Shown here: positions 17,410 through 26,694 of the stretch, one piece after another
How positions within the stretch are numbered: position 1 is the first letter of the stretch
Layout of the letters: the number at the start of each line of letters is the position of its first letter
Assembly (NCBI RefSeq): GCF_028275055.1
Contig: NZ_JAQCNJ010000020.1
Span: 1 to 64,000 of the forward strand
Direction: 5' to 3'
DNA: 64,000 bases
Source of the DNA: Haloplanus sp.
Lineage (GTDB): Archaea; Halobacteriota; Halobacteria; Halobacteriales; Haloferacaceae
Program-made: the position numbers and the translations under genes
Notes under the pieces: model-generated
What the model saw: the letters and a program-made list of their open reading frames with translations, nothing else
Databases searched by the model: none
Told to the model about the DNA's origin: nothing

Positions 17410-18168
17410 GTGAGTCAGACGACGGTCCGGATCGACCCACACGTCCACTCCGAGGCCTCGTACGACGGACACGACCCCGTCGAGTTGCTACTGGAGCAGG
17501 CGGCGGAGGTTGGACTCGACGGCGTCGTCGTCACCGACCACGACGTGATCCACGAGTCGGTCCGGGCGGCGGCACTCGCCCCCGAGTACGGCCTGCTCGG
17601 CATTCCCGGAGTCGAGGTGTCGACCGCCGTTGGCCACCTCCTCGCCATCGGCGTCGATGAGATGCCACCGCGACGGACGGGCCTCAAGGAGACGGTCGGG
17701 TGGGTGCGCGACCACGGCGGAATCGCGGTCGTTCCACACCCGTTCCAGCGGAGCCGTCACGGGGTACCGCGGCGACACCTCGTCGACTGTGACGCCATCG
17801 AGGTGTTCAACTCGTGGCTGTTCACCGGCTACCGGAACCGGCGGGCACGGCGGTTCGCGGCCGAAAGGGGCTACCCGGGGGTCGCCGCCAGCGACGCCCA
17901 CTCGGTGCCCCACGTCGGCCGGGCGTACACCGAACTGGTCATCGACGACGCCGACCGGGACACGCTGGACGGCAAGCAGGTACTGGATGCCGTCCGGAGC
18001 GGCGCGACGCGGATGCGGGGGCGACGGCAACCGGTGGTCGACTCGGTGCGCCACTACGCCGTCGGAACGGCGCGCAAAAGCGGCTACTACGCGAGGGTTG
18101 GGGCGCTGAAGGGACGCTCCGGACTGGTTCGTGGCGCACAGTTGTTGTCCGACGCCGCCTCTCGCTGA
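17410..18168 (+). CDS. PHP-domain metal-dependent phosphoesterase
   Basis: A 252-residue PHP protein. The four PHP metal motifs are visible: DPHVHSEASYDG (HxH at about 10-12), VVTDHD (about 41-46), the His of GIAVVPHPFQ (about 117) and ASDAHSVPHVG (about 165). Such proteins hydrolyse phosphodiesters, for example TrpH-like 5'-3' exonucleases or histidinol phosphatases. The start is GTG 17410, because it begins directly before the first metal motif; the open frame to 17368 has no better candidate. Confidence 0.85.
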   Translation: MSQTTVRIDPHVHSEASYDGHDPVELLLEQAAEVGLDGVVVTDHDVIHESVRAAALAPEYGLLGIPGVEVSTAVGHLLAIGVDEMPPRRTGLKETVGWVRDHGGIAVVPHPFQRSRHGVPRRHLVDCDAIEVFNSWLFTGYRNRRARRFAAERGYPGVAASDAHSVPHVGRAYTELVIDDADRDTLDGKQVLDAVRSGATRMRGRRQPVVDSVRHYAVGTARKSGYYARVGALKGRSGLVRGAQLLSDAASR

Positions 18169-18208
18169 CCGACCGACGTTTTTTGTACGCTCCCTCCAAC
18201 CGACGTGT

Positions 18209-19165
18209 ATGGCGAACCGAATTCGGGGTCTTTTGCGGCGGATCGCACGCTCCTACGTGTTGTTCGTCGTTATCGGCGTCGTCGTCGGGTTGGCGTTGGC
18301 TCCCGTCGCGTGGAACGCCACCTCCTCCGATGGGACGGTGGCGGTCGTGCCGGTTGCTGGAGCCATCGACGGCGGAACCGCCGCCGGCGTCACGTCGATG
18401 CTCCAACAAGCCCGCTCGGACCCCGACGTGGAAGCTGTCGTACTGCTCGTGAACAGTGGGGGTGGTGGGGCCGCCGCCAGCGAGGAGATGTACCTCCAAA
18501 CCAAACGGACGGCCGGCGAGATGCCGTTGGTGACAAGCGTCGACGCCGCGGCGGCCTCCGGCGCGTACTACACCATCGCCCCGAGCGACCACATCTACGC
18601 CAAGCCGTCCTCGACGGTCGGGAGCGTCGGCGTTCTCGCGACCACGCCCCAGGCGCTGGAGCCAACGGGGCTCGTCTCGACAACGGGGCCGAACAAGCTG
18701 ACCGGCGGCGACGAGCGGGAGTTCAACTACATTCTCGAATCGCTGGGCAACGCCTTTATCGGCGCGGTGTTCGAGCAGCGGGGCGACCGGCTGGAACTGT
18801 CTCAGAGCGAGGTCGAACAGGCGCGAATCTACAGCGGAACGCAGGCGGTCCAAAACGGAATGGCCGACTCGATCGGCGGTCGGCAGGCCGCGGTTGAACA
18901 CGCGGCCGAGGAGGCGGACCTCGACAACTACGACGTGCGCGTGATGCGCCCCGGCGGAACAACGCGGTTCCTCTCGCGGTCGAACTACGTGTCGTCGAAC
19001 GCGTCGGACAAGGAGATGGTGTCCGCGGAGTACCTCTACGGCGAGGACACGACCGAGCCGGTGTTTCTGATGGTGCCGGCGTCGTATCTCGACACCGCAG
19101 ACACCGAGTCGGGGGCACCGCCGGCGAACGCAACCGCCGACGTAGGAGGCACGCATGTGGCGTGA
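18209..19165 (+). CDS. SppA-like S49 signal-peptide peptidase
   Basis: A 318-residue membrane-bound S49 protease with one N-terminal helix (about 17-36). The nucleophile Ser is in DAAAASGAYYTIA (about 118), and the general-base Lys is probably that of GPNKLTGG (about 170); VLLVNSGGGGA is the conserved glycine-rich oxyanion region. The short single-domain form is the archaeal/Bacillus type. The gene overlaps the next (DUF4350) gene by 11 nt, so they are translated together. A T-run (ttttttgta) at ~18180-18187 is the likely promoter. Confidence 0.88.
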   Translation: MANRIRGLLRRIARSYVLFVVIGVVVGLALAPVAWNATSSDGTVAVVPVAGAIDGGTAAGVTSMLQQARSDPDVEAVVLLVNSGGGGAAASEEMYLQTKRTAGEMPLVTSVDAAAASGAYYTIAPSDHIYAKPSSTVGSVGVLATTPQALEPTGLVSTTGPNKLTGGDEREFNYILESLGNAFIGAVFEQRGDRLELSQSEVEQARIYSGTQAVQNGMADSIGGRQAAVEHAAEEADLDNYDVRVMRPGGTTRFLSRSNYVSSNASDKEMVSAEYLYGEDTTEPVFLMVPASYLDTADTESGAPPANATADVGGTHVA

Positions 19166-20150
19166 ACTCGGCAAACGGGTCGCCGTCCTGGTTATAACCA
19201 TCGTCGTCGTGGTGGCGGTGGCGGCGGCGGGACCCATGCTGCTCCAAGCCGGTGACGAGGGATCGGATGCACCCGCAAACCCCGAGTACGATCCGGCCAC
19301 GGTCGCACCCGATCCGATCGAGGCGACGGGGGAAATCGAGGCCGACCCCGCGGCCGACGCCGACGGTAGTGGGACGGTCCTCATCGACCGCGGGCACTCG
19401 AACCGGTTCACACGGACCGATATCGAACCGATCGTCGACGCCTTGGTGCAACAGGGGTATGACGTCGAGTTCTACAACAGCGGAAACCTGTCGTCGAATC
19501 TGGAAGATGTCGACGCGTTTCTCGTCATCGATCCCGGTGAGGAGTATCTCACCGGCGACATTGAGGAGGTGCGGAAGTTCACCGGGAACGGCGGTCGGTT
19601 GGTGATGATCGGCGAACCCGACCGGACGGCGATCAGCACCGGGCTCCTCGGTGCGAGCATCACGACACAGGAGAGTCAACTCACGACGCTCGCGTCCCGC
19701 TACGGGATGAGCATCGACACACAGTATCTCTACAATCAGGAGCACGCGGACGGGACGTTCAAACACGTTCTCGCGCGGCCGACCGGGGCAGGTGGCGCCG
19801 GCGATGCCGACCGGCTGGCGATGTACACCGCCGCCGCCGTCACCACCGACGATGGGACCGTTCTCGTGCGGAGTGCGCCGAACACCCACAAGTCGGGAAC
19901 CGATGGCCAGAGCGGCGAGTATCCGGTCGCCGTTCGGTCGAACAACGCCCTGCTCGTCGGAGACAAGACGTTCATGCGGAGCGACCGCTACAACGTCGCG
20001 GACAACGAGGAGTTTCTTGCCTACCTCGTCGAGTTCATGATCGAGGGCGATCAAAAAGGGTCATCCGCAGAAACGGCTAGCAACTCGGGGTCGGACTCCG
20101 AACCGGGACCGACATCCCCATCCACATCCGCGGCGACGCCGGGTGAGTGA
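19155..20150 (+). CDS. DUF4350-domain membrane-anchored protein
   Basis: A 331-residue protein anchored by one N-terminal helix (about 9-29), with its bulk outside. Residues ~75-290 form a DUF4350 domain, a Rossmann-like fold of the glutamine-amidotransferase/ThuA kind: VLIDRGHSNRFT, DVDAFLVIDPGEEYLT, GNGGRLVMIGEP. The C-terminal ~40 residues are a Ser/Thr/Pro linker. It starts within the SppA gene, so a joint role in envelope proteolysis or surface maintenance is inferred. No catalytic Cys is evident at the amidotransferase elbow. Confidence 0.75.
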   Translation: MWRELGKRVAVLVITIVVVVAVAAAGPMLLQAGDEGSDAPANPEYDPATVAPDPIEATGEIEADPAADADGSGTVLIDRGHSNRFTRTDIEPIVDALVQQGYDVEFYNSGNLSSNLEDVDAFLVIDPGEEYLTGDIEEVRKFTGNGGRLVMIGEPDRTAISTGLLGASITTQESQLTTLASRYGMSIDTQYLYNQEHADGTFKHVLARPTGAGGAGDADRLAMYTAAAVTTDDGTVLVRSAPNTHKSGTDGQSGEYPVAVRSNNALLVGDKTFMRSDRYNVADNEEFLAYLVEFMIEGDQKGSSAETASNSGSDSEPGPTSPSTSAATPGE

Positions 20151-20209
20151 TCGCCCATCGGTCGGTCGTCGGTCAGCAACGTTATGCCGACGGGTCGCCT
20201 GATGATGGT

Positions 20210-20755
20210 ATGAGCAATCCGGCTGCGACGCTCCGAACGACACACGGCGACATCACGGTCGAACTGTTCGAGGACCGGGTTCCGACGACGGTCGAGAACT
20301 TTCTCAACCTCGCGGAACACGACCCCGCGGCGAACGACGACCCCGGGCCGGAAACGACGACGTGGGAAGACCCAGAGACCGGCGAGATCCGGGGCGACGC
20401 GCTCTACAACGACGTACCGTTTCACCGGATCATCTCGGGGTTCATGCTCCAGTGTGGCGATCCGACCGGGACCGGGCGCGGCGGCCCCGGCTACACCTTC
20501 GACGACGAGTTCCATTCGGACCTGAGCCACGACGGTCCGGGGGTTCTCTCGATGGCCAACCGTGGTCCGGACACCAACGGGTCGCAGTTTTTTATCACGC
20601 TGGACGCCCAGCCCCACCTCAACGGCGACCACGCCGTTTTCGGGGAGGTCGTCGATGGGATGGACGTCGTCGAGGAGATCGGAGCGGTGCCAACCGGCCC
20701 GAACGACCAGCCCAAAGAGGACGTCGTGTTGAAATCCATCGATGTCGAGCGCTGA
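20210..20755 (+). CDS. Cyclophilin-type peptidyl-prolyl cis-trans isomerase
   Basis: A 181-residue cyclophilin. Motifs in order: TVENFLNLAEHD, FHRIISGFMLQCGDPTGTGRGGPGY (by its ends; contains the catalytic Arg of FHRII), SMANRGPDTNGSQFFITL and LDAQPHLNGDHAVFGEVVDG. A ~25-residue insertion (DPGPETTTWEDPETGEIRGD) between strand 2 and the active site is longer than in bacterial enzymes. It is cytoplasmic, as there is no signal peptide. The ATG at 20210 matches the domain start. Confidence 0.94.
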   Translation: MSNPAATLRTTHGDITVELFEDRVPTTVENFLNLAEHDPAANDDPGPETTTWEDPETGEIRGDALYNDVPFHRIISGFMLQCGDPTGTGRGGPGYTFDDEFHSDLSHDGPGVLSMANRGPDTNGSQFFITLDAQPHLNGDHAVFGEVVDGMDVVEEIGAVPTGPNDQPKEDVVLKSIDVER

Positions 20756-20818
20756 GCCGACCGGGGCATACCGTCCGGCGGGTGGTGAACACGGCGACCC
20801 CGGCGGGAGGGTGAGCGC

Positions 20819-22270
20819 GTGACGGGGACGGTGACGACCGACCGGGCGTCGTTCCGGGCGACCGCCGAGGGTAAGCCCCCCGAAACACGCGTGCCGGTCG
20901 TCGTGGAACTGGAGACCGACCCGTTCGAAGCCTACCGGCGGGCGCGGGGCGAGGACCCCTCGATCTTTTTCGAGACGTCGGGGGGCCAGCCGGGATGGGG
21001 CTACTTCGGCGTCGCGCCCGATACCGTCCACGAGGTCGACGGTGAGGGGGTGTTGGAGACGATCACCGACCTCGTCGGCGGGGAGTCGCTCGCCCGCGGT
21101 GACTGCGGGGTGCCGTACCCGGGTGGTTTTTTCGGGTGGCTCTCGTACGATGCCGTCCGGGAGATCGAGACGTTGCCGTCGACGACGGTCGACGACCGTG
21201 GGCTACCACGCCTCCAACTCGCTCGGTACACCTGCCTCGCCGCGTGGCAGGCCGGCGGGTCGACGCTTCGTTTCGTCGCGACACCGCGGATCGGGGAGGA
21301 CCCCGACACCGCGTACGACCGCGGCCTCAAACGAGCCCGAACGCTCGCGGCGGCCGCGACGGAGGGCGACCCCTCGGTCGGATCGCCGCCGGTGACGGGA
21401 CCGGTGAGCTTCACCAGTTCCTGCGAGCGGTCGGCGTACGCCGACCGGGTGCGCCGGGTCAAGGAGTACATCCGCGATGGCGACACGTTCCAGGCGAACG
21501 TCTCCCATCGGCTGACCGCGCCGGCGGCCGTCCACCCGGTGGCGGCATTCGCCGCCCTGCGGGACGTGAACCCGGCGCCCTACTCGGGGCTGGTCGAGTT
21601 TCCCGGCGTCGACCTCGTGAGCGCCAGCCCTGAACTCCTGTTGGAGCGGAAGGGTGACCGCCTCCGGACCGAACCGATCGCCGGCACGCGTCCCCGGGGT
21701 TCGGACGACGAGGCGGATCGTCGGCTCGAAGCCGACCTCAGGAACGACGAAAAGGAACGGGCCGAACACGCGATGCTGGTCGACCTCGAACGGAACGATC
21801 TAGGGAAGGTGAGCGAGCACGGCTCCGTCACGGTCGACGAGTACCGCCGGATCGACCGCTACTCCGAGGTGTTCCACCTCGTCTCGACGGTGTCAGGGCG
21901 ACTGCGCGACGATCACGACCTGGGCGACGCCATCGGCGCGACGTTTCCTGGCGGAACGATCACCGGCGCGCCAAAGCCCCGGACGATGGAGATCATCGAC
22001 GAGGTGGAACATCATCGGCGTGGCCCCTACACCGGGAGCATGGCCGCGATCGGCTTCGACGGCCGAGCGACGCTCAACATCATCATCCGGACGCTGGTTC
22101 GCCACGGCGATGAGTACCACCTCCGGGTCGGCGGCGGCGTCGTCCACGACTCGGTGCCGGATCTGGAGTACGACGAGACGCTCGCGAAGGCGCGTGCGCT
22201 GATCAACGCCGTCGACGACGCACTCGGTGGGGAAACGGAGATGGAGATGGAGGCGGAGGTGGAGGCGTGA
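20819..22270 (+). CDS. pabB: Aminodeoxychorismate synthase component I (PabB; TrpE family)
   Basis: A 483-residue chorismate-utilising enzyme. The C-terminal domain has the family signatures [57 protein letters not shown] (by its ends) and [20 protein letters not shown]. TrpE and PabB are hard to separate, but the next two genes encode a glutamine amidotransferase and a class IV aminotransferase, which is the PabC role, so p-aminobenzoate synthesis is preferred. The start is a GTG at 20819. It ends in a GTGA overlap with pabA. Confidence 0.82.
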   Translation: MTGTVTTDRASFRATAEGKPPETRVPVVVELETDPFEAYRRARGEDPSIFFETSGGQPGWGYFGVAPDTVHEVDGEGVLETITDLVGGESLARGDCGVPYPGGFFGWLSYDAVREIETLPSTTVDDRGLPRLQLARYTCLAAWQAGGSTLRFVATPRIGEDPDTAYDRGLKRARTLAAAATEGDPSVGSPPVTGPVSFTSSCERSAYADRVRRVKEYIRDGDTFQANVSHRLTAPAAVHPVAAFAALRDVNPAPYSGLVEFPGVDLVSASPELLLERKGDRLRTEPIAGTRPRGSDDEADRRLEADLRNDEKERAEHAMLVDLERNDLGKVSEHGSVTVDEYRRIDRYSEVFHLVSTVSGRLRDDHDLGDAIGATFPGGTITGAPKPRTMEIIDEVEHHRRGPYTGSMAAIGFDGRATLNIIIRTLVRHGDEYHLRVGGGVVHDSVPDLEYDETLAKARALINAVDDALGGETEMEMEAEVEA

Positions 22271-22848
22271 GCCGAGTCCTCGTTGTCGACAACTACGACT
22301 CCTTTGCGTACAACCTCGTTCAGTACATCGGCGAGTGTGCCGACGAGGTGGTCGTTCGCCGGAACGATGCCGTCGATATCGATGGCATCAGGCATCTCGA
22401 TCCGGACGGTATCGTCGTCTCGCCGGGGCCGGGGACGCCCGCCGACGCGGGCGTGTCGATGCCAGTCTTCGCCGACCTCGACTTTCCCACGCTTGGCGTC
22501 TGTCTCGGCCATCAGGCGTTGTGTGCGGTCCACGGCGCGACGGTCGGACACGCCCCCGAGGTGGTCCACGGAAAGCGCTCGGTCGTCACCCACGACAGCC
22601 GTGGCGTGTTCGCCGACCTCCCGGCCCGACTGGAGGTCGGGCGGTACCACTCGCTCGCGGTTCGATACGACGACGTGCCCGACACGTTGGAGGCGACGGC
22701 CCGAACCGACGACGAAGCCGGTGTCGTGATGGGCGTCCGCCACCGTGATAGACCCCACGTCGGCGTCCAGTTTCACCCCGAGAGCATCCTGACGGAGAAC
22801 GGCAAACACCTCGTTCGGAACTTTCTGGACCTGTGCAGTACCACGTGA
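22267..22848 (+). CDS. pabA: Aminodeoxychorismate synthase component II (glutamine amidotransferase)
   Basis: A 193-residue class I glutamine amidotransferase. The nucleophile Cys is in [11 protein letters not shown] (about residue 79), and the His-Glu pair is in [11 protein letters not shown] (about 170-173). It supplies ammonia to PabB. The start GTG overlaps the pabB stop by 4 nt and its own end runs 16 nt into pabC, so the three are one translationally coupled unit. The same fold serves anthranilate synthase; context decides for pab. Confidence 0.85.
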   Translation: MSRVLVVDNYDSFAYNLVQYIGECADEVVVRRNDAVDIDGIRHLDPDGIVVSPGPGTPADAGVSMPVFADLDFPTLGVCLGHQALCAVHGATVGHAPEVVHGKRSVVTHDSRGVFADLPARLEVGRYHSLAVRYDDVPDTLEATARTDDEAGVVMGVRHRDRPHVGVQFHPESILTENGKHLVRNFLDLCSTT

Positions 22849-23696
22849 ACGGCGAACTGGTCGAGGCGGGGGAGGCGACCGTGAGCGTCGAGGATCGTGG
22901 CTTCCAGTACGGCGATGCCGCCTTCGAAACGCTCCGGGCGTACGGTGGGACCGTCTTCGAGTGGGCGGCCCACCGCGACCGACTCAACGGCACCTGCGAG
23001 ACACTCGGGATGCCCGAAGCGGTCCCGGACGACCTCCATGACCGGATCCGAGCGACACTCGACGCGAACGGCCTCAAAGACGCGTACGTCCGGGCGTCGG
23101 TGACGCGGGGCGTTCAGGCCGGCAAACTCACGCCCGCGGCCGAGGTGGACCCGACGGTCGTCGTCGTCGTCAAACCGCTCCCGCGGGGCGGGGTCGAGGG
23201 GACGCCGGTGTGGGGCGGGCCGGCGACGGTGCGGACCGTCGAGTCGCGCCGGACCCCCGAGGCGGCGATGCCCGCCGACGTAAAGACCCACAACTACCTC
23301 GGCGGGATCCTCGCACGCCTCGAACTCCGGGGGACCGACGCCGACGAGGCGCTCGTCCGCGACGTCGATGGGAACGTCGCAGAGGGGGCGACGAGCAACG
23401 TCTTTTTTATCGACGACGGCGTTCTCCGGACACCCGGACTCTCGGGACCCATCCTGTCGGGTGTGACGCGTGCGGTCGTTCTGGACATCGCCCGGGACCG
23501 CGACATCCCGGTCGAGACGGGGTGGTACGGCGTCGAGGACGTTCGCTCGGCCGACGAGGCGTTCCTGACGAACACGACGTGGGAGGTCCGGCCCATCGGA
23601 TCGGTTGACGGTGTTGCCGTCGGCGGCGGGCCGGTCACCGACCGCATCGTGTCGGCGTTCGACCGCCGGGTCGAGGGGTTGTACGGGTCAGTGTGA
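22833..23696 (+). CDS. pabC: Aminodeoxychorismate lyase (PabC-like, class IV PLP enzyme)
   Basis: A 287-residue fold-type IV PLP enzyme. The catalytic Lys is in ADVKTHNYLGG (about 152), and the cofactor loop EGATSNVFFI (about 186-195) and FLTNTTWEVRPI (about 247) are family features. In this setting it would release pyruvate from aminodeoxychorismate to give p-aminobenzoate. Branched-chain or D-amino-acid transaminases share the fold, so the call rests on the operon. The GTG start overlaps pabA by 16 nt. Confidence 0.78.
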   Translation: MQYHVNGELVEAGEATVSVEDRGFQYGDAAFETLRAYGGTVFEWAAHRDRLNGTCETLGMPEAVPDDLHDRIRATLDANGLKDAYVRASVTRGVQAGKLTPAAEVDPTVVVVVKPLPRGGVEGTPVWGGPATVRTVESRRTPEAAMPADVKTHNYLGGILARLELRGTDADEALVRDVDGNVAEGATSNVFFIDDGVLRTPGLSGPILSGVTRAVVLDIARDRDIPVETGWYGVEDVRSADEAFLTNTTWEVRPIGSVDGVAVGGGPVTDRIVSAFDRRVEGLYGSV

Positions 23697-23781
23697 GACT
23701 GCGACGCAGGCGGGCCAGAACGAGGCAAGCGGTCCCGTACAGCGCATCCGCGACCGAACGCAACACACGACACTGTGACCG

Positions 23782-23956
23782 GTGATCGATCCCTCCGACC
23801 GACCGGGGGCTGCTGTTGACCCTCACGGTCGGGGTCGCGGCGTGGCAGTTCGTCGTCGGTGGGTCCGTCACCGCAACACTCGCCGGAGCGGTGCCGTTCG
23901 GTGGCGGTGTTGTCGGCGTCGGCTTGCGTGTCCTCCGGTGGTACCGCGGGCGGTAG
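23782..23956 (+). pseudogene. Small membrane-protein gene split by +1 frameshift at a GGGGG run
   Basis: GTG 23782 opens a frame reading VIDPSDRPG, then hits a run of five G (23805-23809). In the frame reached by removing one G the text continues LLLTLTVGVAAWQFVVGGSV and further hydrophobic residues to RWYRGR and a TAG at 23954-23956. The restored product would be 57 residues with two membrane segments, and the second frame has no start codon of its own after the upstream TGA at 23783. The likeliest readings are a recent frameshift mutation or an assembly error in the homopolymer. No named family is recognised. Confidence 0.55.
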
Positions 23957-24095
23957 CCCCCGAGACCGCCGCTAGACGGCCGTATGCGCTCCCGTGCGGG
24001 TGAGGCCACTTCCGAGACGACCGGGCGGCATACCTGTCGGATGACTTATTATTGTCTGACGATGGTTTATCACCGAGAAGCCCGATACGTGGGGT

Positions 24096-24611
24096 ATGAA
24101 GATCAATCCAGCCAACGGGGCCGGCACCGATGCCGAGCGCTCGGACGCCACCGGAGCGGACGGCGGGGCCGAAGCCGAGGCGCGTCCGGCCAGCGCCGAC
24201 GACGCCGACGGCACCGACGACCCGGCAGAACCCAAAGCGAGAGTGGTCGACGATTCGACCGACTCGGAAGCGGATACCGTCGACGCCGCCGGGCCGCTGA
24301 CCATCACGCTGCCTGACGGTAGCGAGAGCGTCTCGGAGGCCATCCTCTCGAACCGGCGGATGCTCACGAACCCGGAGGAACACGGCCTCGTGTCGGCGAG
24401 CGAGGTAGACGACGTGCGCGGTGCGCTCGACACCCTATCGGCGGAGGTGTCCGACGGCCTGCAGGACGAGGTGGCAACCCTCGAAACGTCGCTTGCGGAG
24501 GCAGAGAAACAGCTCGACCGGCAGAGTCGACGGATCGAGGAGCTTCGCGACACCGTCTCGTCGCTTGCGGAGATTCTCGGCGCGTCCGTCGAGTTTCAGG
24601 AACCGGAGTGA
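24096..24611 (+). CDS. Haloarchaeal coiled-coil protein, unknown function
   Basis: A very acidic 171-residue protein. Residues 1-65 are disordered (Ala/Asp/Glu/Gly/Thr), residues ~67-90 contain the conserved-looking phrase GPLTITLPDGSESVSEAILS, and residues ~110-162 form a heptad-patterned coiled coil (LDTLSAEVSDGLQDEVATLE and LAEAEKQLDRQSRRIEELRD). Cytoplasmic. A TTTATC stretch about 27 nt upstream (near 24065) is a good leaderless promoter. Function unknown. Confidence 0.72.
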   Translation: MKINPANGAGTDAERSDATGADGGAEAEARPASADDADGTDDPAEPKARVVDDSTDSEADTVDAAGPLTITLPDGSESVSEAILSNRRMLTNPEEHGLVSASEVDDVRGALDTLSAEVSDGLQDEVATLETSLAEAEKQLDRQSRRIEELRDTVSSLAEILGASVEFQEPE

Positions 24612-24676
24612 CACCGTCGGTCCCGCCCGGGGGACCGAAAGTCACTTCGGGGGCAGTGGAAAACTGAGGTTGTGGA

Positions 24677-24761
24677 GCGAGGGTGGCTGAGCTAGGCCAA
24701 AGGCGGCGGGCTTAAGACCCGCTCTCGAAGGAGTTCGGGGGTTCGAATCCCCTCCCTCGCA
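24677..24761 (+). tRNA. tRNA-Leu (anticodon UAA)
   Basis: An 85-nt class II tRNA. The acceptor arm GCGAGGG pairs with CCCTCGC at 24754-24760, with discriminator A at 24761. The anticodon stem GCGGG/CCCGC encloses the loop CTTAAGA, giving anticodon TAA. A long variable arm (TCTCGAAGGAGTTCG region) and the T arm GGGGG-TTCGAAT-CCCCT follow. CCA is not encoded. There is no intron, unlike haloarchaeal tRNA-Trp. Confidence 0.96.
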
Positions 24762-24904
24762 TCGAGTGAGGCGCTCAAACTCGGATCGAAGGGTGATCGG
24801 ACCGGCCATGACTCGAATCCCTTCTCGGGTACCGTCCGGACGAGCACACGGTGTAGAGAAGCCGAGTGTTCTCAGTCCGTCCTCAAGGGTTGTGAGCGAG
24901 GTAC

Positions 24905-25050
24905 TGGTCGGGAGAAGCGTCATGTGAACTGAAAAGCGAGAAGCGATCGTACGGGGAAAGAGGGGTCCGTACGGTCGCCTGCCGCCCTGATTGGTCCCCG
25001 CTGACGCTTCGGCCCTCCAGACAAAGCGTCATATTTGGCCAATCGGGGAA
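24905..25050. other. Structured gene-free element downstream of tRNA-Leu
   Basis: The 390 nt between the tRNA and the next gene hold no convincing ORF. An 11-12 bp stem pairs 24944-24954 with 24967-24977 (CGATCGTACGG against CCGTACGGTCG, one wobble). It is nested inside a perfect 9-bp stem, GAAGCGTCA at 24914-24922 with TGACGCTTC at 25002-25010. AAGCGTCAT recurs at 25024-25032, just past the element's 3' arm, so the 3' arm could switch partner, and GATTGG (24989-24994) is complementary to CCAATC (25039-25044). It may be a small RNA, an attenuator or a degraded miniature transposon; it matches no RNA family I recognise. Confidence 0.4.
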
Positions 25051-25151
25051 GAAACTTAAACGTGCCGCCGCCGGCGTTGCCGCCGGGGACCGGAAGGAAC
25101 GGGCAGCCACGACGCGAGGGACTTTTGCCCGCTCACGACGTCCATCCGATC

Positions 25152-25637
25152 ATGACAGAGACGCCGAGGCGGGTCAAGCGTGCGGTCCGTGACGACGACA
25201 CGTTCGATCCGATCGAGGGCGGGCGATTCGAACTGACGACCACGGCGTTCGAGGCCGTGATGACGGCGACGGAGACGGACGGCCGGATCGACTTCGAGGT
25301 ACGGATGCGAGCACCGTTGCTTTCTGCGGCCGTCGACGACGACGTGGCCGACGTGGTCGAGGAGGGGTGGCTAGAAACGTTCGAGCGACGGATGGAAGAC
25401 GTCGGGGGTGCCATGCGCGGTGACGACACGCCGGAGCCGACGGTCCGCGCGACGGCCGACGAGATCGTTATCGAGGCGTCGTTCACCGACATCAACGAGC
25501 GCCGGGGCGTCGAGGACGCGGCGGCAATCGTCAACTACGCAGAGGGAACCTACGTGCAGGGGCTCATCCCGGGCTACGACTACGTCGATCCGGTCGCGGG
25601 ACTGGTCGCCCGGGCGCGCCGGACGGGCGGGGGCTGA
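25152..25637 (+). CDS. Haloarchaeal DUF5813-like protein
   Basis: A 161-residue acidic cytoplasmic protein that begins TETPRRVKRAVRDDDTFD and continues with alternating beta strands (GGRFELTTTAFEAVMTATET by its ends; DFEVRMRAPLLSA), ending in YAEGTYVQGLIPGYDYVDPVAGL. This architecture matches a conserved haloarchaeal family that I recall as DUF5813; no function is known. The ATG at 25152 is preferred over an upstream extension that lies in the gene-free element. Confidence 0.72.
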   Translation: MTETPRRVKRAVRDDDTFDPIEGGRFELTTTAFEAVMTATETDGRIDFEVRMRAPLLSAAVDDDVADVVEEGWLETFERRMEDVGGAMRGDDTPEPTVRATADEIVIEASFTDINERRGVEDAAAIVNYAEGTYVQGLIPGYDYVDPVAGLVARARRTGGG

Positions 25638-25675
25638 GTCGACAGGCCAAAGCCGGTCGAGCCCGTCATCCTACC

Positions 25676-25993
25676 ATGGCGACGGTTCTCGACATCGTCC
25701 TGATGGGCGTCGTTCTCGTCGGCAACACCCTTCTCGCAGCCGTGATGACCCGGTTCTTTCGGATTCAACTCGACACGCGATGGGGGGCGGTCGTTTACAC
25801 CGTGTTCATCGTGCCGGTCGTTCTCGCGGTGACGACGATCGGGGCGTTCAGCCTCGGCGTGGGCGTCGACCTCGGGAGCACGGCCGCCGCCCTCGGGCTG
25901 ATGGTCGGACTGCCGATGGGGCTGGGCGTAACCATCGACGTACTGTACGTCCCCGCGCCGGACGAGTACGAGCTGCCCGATACGGCGCGCTAG
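25676..25993 (+). CDS. Small membrane protein (105 aa), haloarchaeal hypothetical
   Basis: 105 residues with about three transmembrane helices (4-24, 42-64, 68-92), a positive loop after helix 1 ([14 protein letters not shown]) and a short hydrophilic tail. It has a small-residue-rich second half ([20 protein letters not shown]). It follows the DUF5813-like gene by 38 nt, and its stop interlocks with that of tmk (CTAG, 4 nt shared). Function unknown. Confidence 0.75.
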   Translation: MATVLDIVLMGVVLVGNTLLAAVMTRFFRIQLDTRWGAVVYTVFIVPVVLAVTTIGAFSLGVGVDLGSTAAALGLMVGLPMGLGVTIDVLYVPAPDEYELPDTAR

Positions 25994-26574
25994 TCGATCA
26001 GCCGGTCGACCGCCGCCGTCACGTCCCCACGCACCGCCTCCACCGGCCGGGTGGCGTCGATGCGGACGAACCGGCCGGGGTCGTTGTCCAGTAGCCGTTC
26101 GTAGCCCTCCCGAACGTCACGAAGGTAGTCGACGCGTTCGAACTTGTTCGTCCCGCCGCTTCGGTCGACGGCCGTCTCGGGATCGACATCGAAATACAGC
26201 GTCGCGTCCGGCGACCGGGAGAATGGTTCATGGATCGACCGGACGTACGAGAACGGGTCGTCGACGCGGGAGCCGTCGAGTGTCGCGGCCTGGTAGGCGA
26301 TCCGGGAGTCGGAGTAGCGATCGGAGACGACGGGCGATCCCTCGTCAAGCGCCGGTCGGATCACCCGAGAAAGGTGGTCTGCGTGGTCGGCGGTGTAAAG
26401 AAACAGCTCGGCCACGGGATCAGCGTCGTCGTTGGCGATCGATCGGGCGACGGCGTCGCCGTACCACGAGTCTGTCGGCTCGCGGGTGAACACCGCCTCG
26501 GGGTAGCGGTCTCGGAGCGCCCGCCACGCGGTCGTTTTGCCGCTACCGTCGAGGCCCTCGAGCGTGAGGAGCAT
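25990..26574 (-). CDS. tmk: Thymidylate kinase
   Basis: A 194-residue dTMP kinase, making dTDP for DNA synthesis. The P-loop [14 protein letters not shown] begins at residue 7, the DR(Y/S) substrate motif is [12 protein letters not shown] (about 89-100), and [11 protein letters not shown] is the dTMP-contacting loop near residue 34. A lid with [12 protein letters not shown] follows near 133. Slightly short compared with bacterial enzymes, as is usual in archaea. Confidence 0.93.
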   Translation of the reverse strand: MLLTLEGLDGSGKTTAWRALRDRYPEAVFTREPTDSWYGDAVARSIANDDADPVAELFLYTADHADHLSRVIRPALDEGSPVVSDRYSDSRIAYQAATLDGSRVDDPFSYVRSIHEPFSRSPDATLYFDVDPETAVDRSGGTNKFERVDYLRDVREGYERLLDNDPGRFVRIDATRPVEAVRGDVTAAVDRLID

Positions 26575-26694
26575 ACCCCAGTATACCGGGCGACGGGATT
26601 AATCCCCCGGGTCGTGGCCGCGGGCCGAGGAACCGGAAACACCGACGGCGGCGAGCGCGTTAGTTTTAGGTCAGCACACGGATACCTACGAGGC

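Noticed and set aside
24811-24828. Possible att site: CTCGAATCCCTTCTCGG resembles the 3' end of tRNA-Leu
   Set aside because: Only nine bases (TCGAATCCC) are identical, no integrase or foreign-looking genes follow.
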